From an uncultured Muribaculaceae bacterium (lineage in GTDB: Bacteria; Bacteroidota; Bacteroidia; Bacteroidales; Muribaculaceae): DNA of 46,382 nucleotides. The stretch lies in the NCBI GenBank assembly GCA_910583675.1, contig CAJTYH010000025.1, positions 1-46,382 of the forward strand, read 5' to 3'. Position numbers and translations under genes: made by a program. Under the pieces are notes generated by a model. The model made no database searches and was not told the DNA's origin. It saw nothing but the letters and a program-made list of their open reading frames with translations. Position 1 is the stretch's first letter. Every line of letters starts with the position of its first letter. Positions 9,659 through 18,600 of this stretch are shown piece after piece.

Positions 9659-11623
9659 ATGATACAAGGCAGGAAGCAGCTGATCGGTGCCGCAATGGTG
9701 CTGGCCTGTGCATGCCTGACGGCTCAGGCCGTCAGGCATGAGCCGTTTGACAGATCGCGCATATATTGGGACATGAGCACCCGCTGTGTGCCCATCGGAT
9801 CGCCGAGCGGTTACGGGCGCATGATCCAGTTGCAGGACGGTCGGCTGATGATGACAGGCGGTGCATGGAGCCGTGGGGTAGAGTGCACGTTCAGCAAGGA
9901 CTACGGCAAGACATGGAGCGCTCCGGAGATCATTATCCGCAACACTTCGGAGTGGGAGATGTGCAACCCGGACATCATACAGCTTGCCGACGGCACGCTG
10001 CTGCTTGGCATCAATCCCCGTCCCGTACAGCCTTATTCCGAGGACAGGCCGTTTTCAATAGACGTGATGCGCAGTACGGACGGCGGCATGACATGGAGCG
10101 GCATGACAAGGGTGCACACGGCGAGCCATATCGGAGAGGACGGTTGCTGGGAACCGGCATTTCTGGAGTTGCCTTCGGGCGAGGTACATTGCTATTTCTC
10201 CCTTGAACTGGTCAATAGCAATGATCAGGAGATAATGATGAGCCGCTCGTTTGACAAAGGATTGACATGGACAAAGGCACAGCGCGTGAGCTATCGCAAG
10301 GGGCACCGCGACGGTATGCCGGTGGCTATCCTTACGGACAACGGGGAAATCGTGGTTACCATAGAGGACAACGGGCAGCCGGGCTATGAAAGCCCCGATG
10401 GCTTCCGCGCGACTTCCCTGCGGTGTACCCTCGAGCAGAACTGGTATGATTTCTGGGTGGATGGGGGAAGCCCCAACCGCACGACGCTTCTTGAAGACAA
10501 GGCCGGTCTGAAATACCGGGGCGGCGGCCCTTACATCCGCAAGCTGCCCACAGGGGAGACCGTGGCCTCATGGATGGGGGAGAAAGCCGGCCTGGAGGAT
10601 TGCGGCATAGACCTTTACAACCATATCGTGGCCGTGGGGGATGCCGACGCGCGAAACTTCAAGTGTGTCAATACCTCGTTCTATGTGCCTGAGGGGGGAC
10701 GAGCCAACTGGGGATCCATAAACGTGGCCGACGACGGATGCGTCTATGCCATTGCTGGCACTTATGAAGGGGGGCAGACCGAAGGGAATGCCTTGATAAA
10801 GGGAACTCCGCGCAAGGGATTCGTCGCAGCCTGCGGCACTCCCGAACTGGATGCGAATCCTATGAAGGACGCGTGGGTGCATGAGGCCGGAAGACAACTC
10901 ACTATGGGTTCCCAGACCGGATGCCGTACCGAGGCCGATTTCCTGTATGACGACGAGAATCTGTACTTCTATGCATATGTCATGGACAAGGATCTGATAA
11001 CGGACGCCATTGACAAGGATGGAATCTTCTTCTATCTTGACGTGGCCGGTTGCTGCGACACGTATCCGCAGGAGGGGATGTTCAAGTTTTTCTTCGGCGC
11101 CGACGGTTCCGTGACTATGCGTAGTGGGAAAGGTAACAAATGGCAGGCTGAAACCCCGGTTCCCGAGGTGCGGCAAGTGCTTGACAGGCGCACACGCTAC
11201 TACCGAATGGAGGTGGCCATCCCCTGGAAGATACTTGGGGAGGAATGTCCTCCCCGCGATGGACGCCAGATGAGGATGAACTTCATGGTGCGTGACCGCC
11301 GGAAGACAGCCCTGCTTTTCGAGGAGATACCCGAAGCTACTGACAAGGCATCGTGGACATGGCCTGAATTCACCCTTGGAGAGAATTCAGGCATAGGCGA
11401 GTTGGTGTCAGGCTCCACGACAAGGGGTACATTCCGCATCGAAGGATGCAACGTCGCCTTTGAAAGCGAACGCCCTGTGGCCGGTATGGAGGCATATACC
11501 GTGGCGGGTGCCTTGGTCGCGTCGGTGCCGGATGCGTCGCTCATATTGCCTGGCAGCGGCATATATTTGGTGAGGGTGCGATATGCCGACGGATCGGCAG
11601 AGCGCCGGAAAATCGCCATTTGA
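9659..11623 (+). CDS. BNR/Asp-box beta-propeller protein with CBM9-like domain, array copy 3
   Basis: Third paralogue, 654 aa, founder-type of a second subgroup (copies 3-5) whose mature protein begins with the RHEP motif and the sequence DRSRIYWDMSTR. The signal peptide ends in LTAQA. Asp boxes are SKDYGKTW, STDGGMTW and SFDKGLTW. The conserved Glu pair is kept but its surroundings change: SLELVN replaces ANEHPY, and TIEDN replaces VED. The binding module contains RTEADFLYDDENLYFYAYV and DVAGCCDTYPQ, a vicinal Cys pair absent from copies 1 and 2. The tail differs from copies 1-2: it has the form MEAYTVAGALVAS with SGIYLVRVRYADGS, closer to a classical type IX sorting domain. It starts 6 bp after the preceding stop. 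Confidence 0.84.
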   Translation: MIQGRKQLIGAAMVLACACLTAQAVRHEPFDRSRIYWDMSTRCVPIGSPSGYGRMIQLQDGRLMMTGGAWSRGVECTFSKDYGKTWSAPEIIIRNTSEWEMCNPDIIQLADGTLLLGINPRPVQPYSEDRPFSIDVMRSTDGGMTWSGMTRVHTASHIGEDGCWEPAFLELPSGEVHCYFSLELVNSNDQEIMMSRSFDKGLTWTKAQRVSYRKGHRDGMPVAILTDNGEIVVTIEDNGQPGYESPDGFRATSLRCTLEQNWYDFWVDGGSPNRTTLLEDKAGLKYRGGGPYIRKLPTGETVASWMGEKAGLEDCGIDLYNHIVAVGDADARNFKCVNTSFYVPEGGRANWGSINVADDGCVYAIAGTYEGGQTEGNALIKGTPRKGFVAACGTPELDANPMKDAWVHEAGRQLTMGSQTGCRTEADFLYDDENLYFYAYVMDKDLITDAIDKDGIFFYLDVAGCCDTYPQEGMFKFFFGADGSVTMRSGKGNKWQAETPVPEVRQVLDRRTRYYRMEVAIPWKILGEECPPRDGRQMRMNFMVRDRRKTALLFEEIPEATDKASWTWPEFTLGENSGIGELVSGSTTRGTFRIEGCNVAFESERPVAGMEAYTVAGALVASVPDASLILPGSGIYLVRVRYADGSAERRKIAI

Positions 11624-11652
11624 ATGAAACAGAATCAAAACTAAGATATATC

Positions 11653-13617
11653 ATGACATTTCATCATAATCTCAACAGGTTTATGGCCGCAGCCATTATT
11701 GGCGCGGGTGCTTCGTTGTTTGTTGCCCAGGCTGCGAGGCATGAGCCGTACGACAGGTCGCGCATCTATTGGGATCAATCCACCCGTTGCCTTCCGCTTC
11801 CCAACAGCGGTAGCTACGGACGTATGATCCAGCTTCAGGACGGCAGACTGATGGTGATGGGCGGATATGCAGGAGGTGTGGCCTATACGTTCAGTTCCGA
11901 CTACGGAAAGACATGGACGTCGCCTCAGCTGGCAATCAGGAATCCTGAGGGATTCGGCTATGGTTCGCCTGATTTCACGCAGTTGGCCGACGGTACGCTG
12001 CTTCTGGGATTGAACCCACGTCCGACTGAGCCGTATACGGAGGATCGCAAGTTCGGCATCCGTGTCACCAGGAGTACCGATCTGGGGAAGACCTGGAGTG
12101 AACCCATCTTCGTTTACGATGCGCAGCATCTGTTTGGTGACGGGGTCTGGGAACCGTCGTTCCTGCAACTCCCGTCAGGCGAGGTGCATTGCTATTTCTC
12201 GGACGAGGGTACCTTTACGCAGTCGAGCGAGCAGGACATAAAGGTAAGCCGCTCGTTTGACAACGGACTGACTTGGAGCACTCCCCAGCGCATAAGTTTC
12301 CGTCCCGGTTGCCGCGACGGCATGCCTTCAGCCATAATCACTGATGCCGGCGAGATAGTGGTGATAATAGAGGATTTCGGTCATGGTGGATATTCAGGTT
12401 TCCGTGCCACCACGTTCAGATGTACCCTTGAGGAGAACTGGAGCTACTGGGTGGACGGCAACAGTCCCAACCGCAACATGATTTTCGCCAATGCCGCAGA
12501 CAAGAAGTATGCTTCGGCTGCGCCCTATATCCGCAAGATGCAGAACGGGGAGACCGTGGCCTCATGGATGGGTGAGAAGGAGGGACTGACAGGTGTGCCT
12601 CTTGACCTGTATCCGATGTTCGTGGCCGTTGGCGATGCCGACGCACGCAATTTCAAGAGTGTGAACCAGTCGTTTTATGTTCCCGAGGGGGGATGCGCCA
12701 ATTGGGCATCGGTCGGTGTGGCTGACGACGGGTATGTATATGCCCTGGCCAACACCTACGGTGGTGGCCAGACCCCCGGGCTCGGACTCGTGAAGGGGAT
12801 GCCGCGCAAAGGTTTCGAGGCCGCCTACGGCACTCCCAAGATTGACGGTACCCCCGCAAAGGATGCATGGGCTTACAAGAACGGGAAGCAGCTTACGATG
12901 GGGTCGCAGACCGGTTGCCGCACCGAGGCCGACTTCCTGTATGACGACGAGAATTTCTATTTCTATGCGTATGTCATGGACAACGACATAGTGACTGATG
13001 CCATTGACAACGACGGCGTATTCCTGTATCTTGATGTGGCCGGATGCTGTGATACTTATCCGCAGGAGGGCATTTTCAGGTTCTTCTTCAATGTGGACGG
13101 CACGGTGACGATGCATCGTGGCCAGTCAGGCAAATGGCAGGCGGTCTCCGAACCGGAGGGAATGACCTATGTAATGGATTGCCATAAGAGATATTACATG
13201 ATGGAGGTCGCCATACCATGGGCTTTGCTCGGTGAGCAGGGTGCTCCATCATCATCGCGTGAGATGAGGGTCAACCTCAAAGTGCGCGACCGCCGCAAAA
13301 GTGCGCTCCTTTTCGAGAGCATACCTGATGCGATCGACAAGTCGTCGTGGACTTGGCCTGAGCTTACATTGCTTGAAAATGCCGGGATAGGGGGTGCCGG
13401 CATACAGGATGGGGGCAAGACGGTGTTCAGGGTAGAGGGGTGCAGTGTGGCAGTCGAAGCTACGCGTGAGGTAAAAGGGATGGAGGCATATACTCCTGCA
13501 GGCATGTTAGCGGCCGTGTCGCCCACATCCTCCATCCATCTGCCAGGCAAGGGAATATATATCATAGGAGTGCGCTATGCCGACGGGTCGGTAGAGCGCC
13601 GCAAGGTATCGATTTGA
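11653..13617 (+). CDS. BNR/Asp-box beta-propeller protein with CBM9-like domain, array copy 4
   Basis: Fourth paralogue, 654 aa. The frame is open from an upstream TTG at 11620 that overlaps the preceding stop, but the ATG at 11653 gives a proper signal peptide (MTFHHNLNRF to VAQA) and a normal 29-bp spacer, so it is preferred. Asp boxes are SSDYGKTW, STDLGKTW and SFDNGLTW. The active-site-like region reads GVWEPSFLQLPSGEV, then SDEGTF and IIEDF; the conserved Glu residues remain although CWEP has become VWEP. The binding module and Cys pair (DVAGCCDTYPQ) match copy 3 closely, and the tail (MEAYTPAGMLAAVS, GIYIIGVRYADGS) is of the same sorting-domain type. Long blocks of near-identity with copies 3 and 5 point to recent duplication or gene conversion. 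Confidence 0.85.
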   Translation: MTFHHNLNRFMAAAIIGAGASLFVAQAARHEPYDRSRIYWDQSTRCLPLPNSGSYGRMIQLQDGRLMVMGGYAGGVAYTFSSDYGKTWTSPQLAIRNPEGFGYGSPDFTQLADGTLLLGLNPRPTEPYTEDRKFGIRVTRSTDLGKTWSEPIFVYDAQHLFGDGVWEPSFLQLPSGEVHCYFSDEGTFTQSSEQDIKVSRSFDNGLTWSTPQRISFRPGCRDGMPSAIITDAGEIVVIIEDFGHGGYSGFRATTFRCTLEENWSYWVDGNSPNRNMIFANAADKKYASAAPYIRKMQNGETVASWMGEKEGLTGVPLDLYPMFVAVGDADARNFKSVNQSFYVPEGGCANWASVGVADDGYVYALANTYGGGQTPGLGLVKGMPRKGFEAAYGTPKIDGTPAKDAWAYKNGKQLTMGSQTGCRTEADFLYDDENFYFYAYVMDNDIVTDAIDNDGVFLYLDVAGCCDTYPQEGIFRFFFNVDGTVTMHRGQSGKWQAVSEPEGMTYVMDCHKRYYMMEVAIPWALLGEQGAPSSSREMRVNLKVRDRRKSALLFESIPDAIDKSSWTWPELTLLENAGIGGAGIQDGGKTVFRVEGCSVAVEATREVKGMEAYTPAGMLAAVSPTSSIHLPGKGIYIIGVRYADGSVERRKVSI

Positions 13618-13644
13618 TCCTTGGAATTTTTTTAACTGCAAAAT

Positions 13645-15603
13645 ATGAGACAGACATTTCATAAAATCATTGCTACGACGTTTGTGTTCGTCAGTGCATC
13701 CACCCTTGCGGCTCAGGCTGCAAGACACGAGCCGTATGATCGTTCGCGCATCTACTGGGACATGTCCACCCGTGTCGATGCCATGGGGTGGGGAGGAAAC
13801 TACGGACGTATGGTTCAGCTGCTTGACGGCAGGCTGATGATCGTTGGCCGGTATGGAGGAGGTTTGTCGTACACTATAAGTAAAGACTATGGCGCGAGCT
13901 GGTCGACCCCGAGCATGATCGCTCGTAATCCGGCGGGGTTCGACTACGGATCGCCGGACTTTACACAGCTTGCCGACGGCACGTTGCTTGTGGGGCTGAA
14001 TCCGCGTCCCGACGAACCGTGGACTGAAGACCGTAAGTACGGGATACGCGTGGTGCGCAGCACTGACTGCGGCGAGACCTGGAGCGAGCCTATTTTCGTT
14101 TTTGATGCCAAGTATTACGGTGGTGACGGTTGTTGGGAACCCTCCTTCCTGCAATTGCCTTCGGGTGAGGTGCAGTGTTACTTTTCCGTGGAGGTAGTAG
14201 GCAACAATGATCAGGAGATAATGATCAGCCGCTCGTTTGACAATGGATTGACATGGGGTAAGGCTGAGCGTGTATGCTACCGCGCTGGTTCGCGCGACGG
14301 CATGGCGACGGCCATAATCACTGATGCCGGCGAGATCGTGGGCATAATAGAGGATTTCGGTCATGCCAATTACATCGGTTCTCCGCGTGCCACCACTTTC
14401 CGTTGCACCCTTGAGGATAACTGGAGCCATTGGGTGGATGCCGGCAGCCGTAACCGAGAGATGATTTTCGAGCGTCAGGAAGACAAGAAATACAATTCGG
14501 CGGCACCATACATCCGCAAACTTCCCAATGGGGAGACTGTGGCCTCATGGATGGGCAACAGCGACGGACGCGCCACGACGGAGATTGACAAGTATCCCAT
14601 GTTCGTGGCTGTGGGCGATGCCGATGCCCGCAATTTCAAGGCTGTCAACATGCCGTTTAATCGCGGCCCTGAGGAATTTGCCAACTGGTCGTCGCTCGGG
14701 GTGGCCGACGACGGATATGTATATGCCATGGCCAATGTAGGCCAGTACGGTGGCGGGTGTGTCCTTGGGCTGGTGAAAGGGATGCCGCGCAAGGGTTTCG
14801 ATGTCGCTTTCGGCACTCCGGAGCTTGATGCCAATCCTGCCAAGGACGCTTGGGCCTACAAGAACGGCAAGCAGCTGACCATGGGTACCCAGACGGGCTG
14901 CCGCACCGAAGCCGATTTCCTCTATGACGATGAGAACCTTTACTTCTATGCCTATGTTCAGGACAAGGAAATAATAAAGGATGCCATAGACCTGGACGGG
15001 TTGTTCCTGTCCCTTGACGTGGCAGGCTGCTGCGATACATATCCGCAGACAGGCATGTTCAAGTTTTTCTTCGGCACGGACGGAAAGGCGACCGTGCGCC
15101 GTGGGGAGAACAACAAGTGGCAGCCTGAAACCGAAGCGACTGAGGTGACTTATGTGCTTTCATGCAAATCCAAGTACTACATGATGGAAGTGGCCATCCC
15201 ATGGTCGGTGCTCGGTGAGGAGCGTGCGCCATCTTCCGCGCGTGCGATGAGGGTGAACGTGCAGGTGCGTGACCGTCGCAAGAGCGCCCTTCTTTTTGAA
15301 AACATCCCGGAGACCGTTGACAAGTCTTCGTGGACTTGGCCTGAGCTTACTTTGTTGGAGAATACCGGTATGGGACAGTTGGATGCTCCCGCTTCCAAAA
15401 CGGAGTTCAAGGTTTCCGGTAGGTGCGTGACTGTCGTTTCCGAGCGATTGATAGACACCGTTGAGGCTTATACGCCCTCAGGTGCCTTGGCAGCAGCGTC
15501 ATCATCCATGTCTGTCCATCTTCCCGCCGCAGGAGTCTATCTTATAAAGGTATGTTATTCCGACGGTAGTGGTTCGGAAACCCGTAAAGTGATACTCGGT
15601 TAA
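13645..15603 (+). CDS. BNR/Asp-box beta-propeller protein with CBM9-like domain, array copy 5
   Basis: Fifth and last paralogue, 652 aa, 27 bp after copy 4. The signal peptide ends in LAAQA before ARHEP. Asp boxes read SKDYGASW, STDCGETW and SFDNGLTW. The CWEP, SVEVVG and IIEDF motifs keep the conserved Glu residues, although the strand after CWEP has VQCYF where the other copies have VHCYF. It also carries a short insertion (GHANYIGSPRATTF) relative to copy 4. The binding module and vicinal Cys pair are conserved, and the tail (VEAYTPSGALAAAS, GVYLIKVCYSDGS) is of the copy 3-4 type. The regulator gene starts only 11 bp later, tying the array and its probable regulator into one transcript. 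Confidence 0.85.
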   Translation: MRQTFHKIIATTFVFVSASTLAAQAARHEPYDRSRIYWDMSTRVDAMGWGGNYGRMVQLLDGRLMIVGRYGGGLSYTISKDYGASWSTPSMIARNPAGFDYGSPDFTQLADGTLLVGLNPRPDEPWTEDRKYGIRVVRSTDCGETWSEPIFVFDAKYYGGDGCWEPSFLQLPSGEVQCYFSVEVVGNNDQEIMISRSFDNGLTWGKAERVCYRAGSRDGMATAIITDAGEIVGIIEDFGHANYIGSPRATTFRCTLEDNWSHWVDAGSRNREMIFERQEDKKYNSAAPYIRKLPNGETVASWMGNSDGRATTEIDKYPMFVAVGDADARNFKAVNMPFNRGPEEFANWSSLGVADDGYVYAMANVGQYGGGCVLGLVKGMPRKGFDVAFGTPELDANPAKDAWAYKNGKQLTMGTQTGCRTEADFLYDDENLYFYAYVQDKEIIKDAIDLDGLFLSLDVAGCCDTYPQTGMFKFFFGTDGKATVRRGENNKWQPETEATEVTYVLSCKSKYYMMEVAIPWSVLGEERAPSSARAMRVNVQVRDRRKSALLFENIPETVDKSSWTWPELTLLENTGMGQLDAPASKTEFKVSGRCVTVVSERLIDTVEAYTPSGALAAASSSMSVHLPAAGVYLIKVCYSDGSGSETRKVILG

Positions 15604-15614
15604 ACATTTACGTG

Positions 15615-18600
15615 ATGATACGGAAATTGATTCTTTGTTTGATTTGCTGCATTTTCGCTACAGCCGCAGTTCATGGAACGGCAATGGCCGACAGTTTCCA
15701 TTTCACTCATTTCAAGAGTGCCGACGGATTGCCACATCAGCAGATACAGGCGATGGCGTTCGACCATGACGGGCGCTTGTGGATAGGCACCCGCAACGGG
15801 CTTGCATCATACGACGGCTACGGATTCACGACATACTACCATAATCCCGGTGACGGCAGTTCCCTGCCTCACAATTTCGTCTTGAGCTTGTTTGTGGATT
15901 CGCGTGGCACGGTGTGGATAGGCACGGAAAATGGCTTTTGCCGTTATTTGCCTGCTACGGATTCATTTGAGAAGATCAAGCTTGAAGAGCGCAGGATATT
16001 CTGTATCTGTGAAACGCATGAGGGTAACATCGTCTGTGGGGGCGGCCGCCTGCATATCGGCGATGCCGTGACGGGAGAGTTCCGTTACATGCCACGTCAA
16101 AAGGAGAGCGACGTGCGTGGAATGGCCGTATCGCCTGACAACAGGGTATTCATAACGACGGACGACGCAGTCACATATTATGACTCAAGGATGCAGAGCA
16201 GTACGCAGGTGGATCTTGGCCTGTTCTCCTCCAGTCTGCACGGCACTGACGGTATAGCTCCGCTCATATTTGACTCTCGAGGGCGTATGTGGGTGAGCCT
16301 CAACGGCAACGGTGTGATGTGCCTTGACCTTGGAACAGGGGATCGTTCCAGATATGACAACTCCATGCTTACCAGCGGCACGGTGCGTGCCATTGCCGAG
16401 GATGCACATGGAAGGATCTGGCTCGGTACGGAGCGAGGCATAAATATCATAGATCCGGTTTCCGGCATGGTGACCAAGGTGATGCAGGATCTGGTAAATC
16501 CGACCAAACTTAACGACAACGCCATATATTGCATTGTTCCCGATGCCAACAATAACATATGGATAGGAACCTATTTCGGCGGGATAAACCTGCTGACAGA
16601 CAATCATAATCAATTTTCATGGACAGCTCCGGGATATGACTCACGTTCACTCCGGGGAAAAGCCATACGACGAATAGTGGAGCCTGAGAAGGGGGAACTG
16701 TGGCTGGCTTCAGAGGACGGTGGCATAAACATACTGGACATGGAAACCGGTAATGTGCGGATCTTCGACCTCATACCCGATATCGGCCCCAATGTCCATG
16801 AACTGTTCTTTGACGACGTGAGCGGCGACATGTGGATAGGCACCTTCCTGAACGGACTTTACCGTCATAATATGCGCACGCATTCCACAAGACATTACAT
16901 GGCCGGACAGACCGGGCTTAAAAGCACTTCGATCTTTGCCATAGTAAAACAGAAGAATCCGGATGGGGAAGGTTCAAGATTGTGGATCGGTACCACACAA
17001 GGGCTGAGATACTATGACCCCCTTTCCGATACGTTCGGTAAGATAGGTCATTCAGTGCTTGACAATGATTTCATATACAGCATACTGGTGGATCGTAAGG
17101 GAGACCTGTGGGTTGGAACTGTGAATTTCGGATTATACCGCCTGGATCGCACGACAGGAGATGTAAGCGGTTGGAGCGAGGCGGATCCGTCTGATCCGGA
17201 CGGATTCCATGACCATTATATAACCACGTTGCTCGAGGATAATGAAGGCAGGGTATTCGTTGGCACGAACAACGGAGGATTGTATTATTTCGAGCCTGAT
17301 AAACTGCAGGAGGTAAAGCGCCTTGGAGAGGGTGGAGCGACTTTCGGCACAGTTTGTGCCCTCACGACGGACCGAAACGGGAAGATATGGATGTCGACCT
17401 CGAACGGCCTTTTCAGCATAGACCCGAAGACCCTGCACCTTCATCATTATACGGTGGCAGACGGGTTGCCTGAGAACCAGTTCAATTTCAATTCGGCTTT
17501 GGAGGCATCTGACGGCAAGATGTATTTCGGGACGGTAAACGGCCTGGTGTCCTTTTTGCCTGATCTGACCAAGAAAGACGGCAAGCCGCACAATGTGCAT
17601 TTCACGGATCTGTTCATAAACGGCAAGGAGGCGACGGCACGGGCTTCCTCATCGCCAATTGCTACGACATTGCGTTTCACCGATGTGTTGAATCTTGATT
17701 TCGACCAGTCCAGGCAGTTCGGCATAGGGTACGGTGTGATAGATACGGAGAGGGCGGCATCTACTTTCTATCAAGTGAAAGTGGAAGGCATAGACCGCGA
17801 ATGGCGTGACGTGGGCAAGCTGCGACGATTTACGGCCATGGAGCTTGCACCAGGCACATACCGGCTGAATGTGCGTGCCTCAAGCAACCCCGAGGCATGG
17901 GACAATGCTCCTGTGCGCACTCTGACCATCAGGATCTCGCCCCCGTTTTACCGTTCCGCGTGGGCATACCTGCTCTATCTGTTGGTAATAGGTGCCATTG
18001 CATATTTCGGCTACCGCCTGTTCAATATCCGCATGCGGGAGAAGCAATCGGTTCGTCTCGCACAGATAGACAAGGACAAGAGTGACGAACTGAATCGTGA
18101 GAAAATGGAGTTCTTCACGAATATCTCCCATGAGCTTAAGACCCCATTGAGTCTTATATTGGCTCCGCTGAAATACCTTGACCAGCATCAGGAACTGACT
18201 CCCGACTCGCAGAAACGTCTTGCTGTGGCGATAGCCAATACCAACAAGATGGTGGGGCTGATAGATGAGCTTGTGACATTCAACCGTGTGGAAAGCGGCA
18301 ACTTCCAGTTGTACCTGCAGAAGGGAAATCCCCTTACCTACATTGAGAAAGTCGCCAGGTTTTTCTATGAGGCTGCCGAGGAGCGCCATGTGAGCCTGAG
18401 GATATATACGGAAAACAATGGCGAGGAAGTATGGTATTCCACTACTTATGTGGAGCGCATATTGAACAATCTCCTATCCAATGCCGTCAAGTACACTCCG
18501 GCGGGAGGGGAGATTGATGTGCGTGCCTCCATTGTGGAAGAGAATTCGGATGGTGGCGATCAGATATACCTCACTTTTGAAGTGCGCGACACCGGCATAG

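Noticed and set aside
13507..14430. A 307-codon minus-strand open frame across copies 4 and 5
   Set aside because: It spans the end of one real gene and the start of the next in antisense; equivalent antisense frames appear over the other array copies because the sequences are duplicated.
5873..15603. Calling the five paralogues GH33 sialidases
   Set aside because: Asp boxes and an Arg motif like RIP are present, but the full Arg triad and the Tyr/Glu nucleophile pair were not identifiable by eye, and the GH127-like neighbour points to arabinose chemistry; only the superfamily is claimed.
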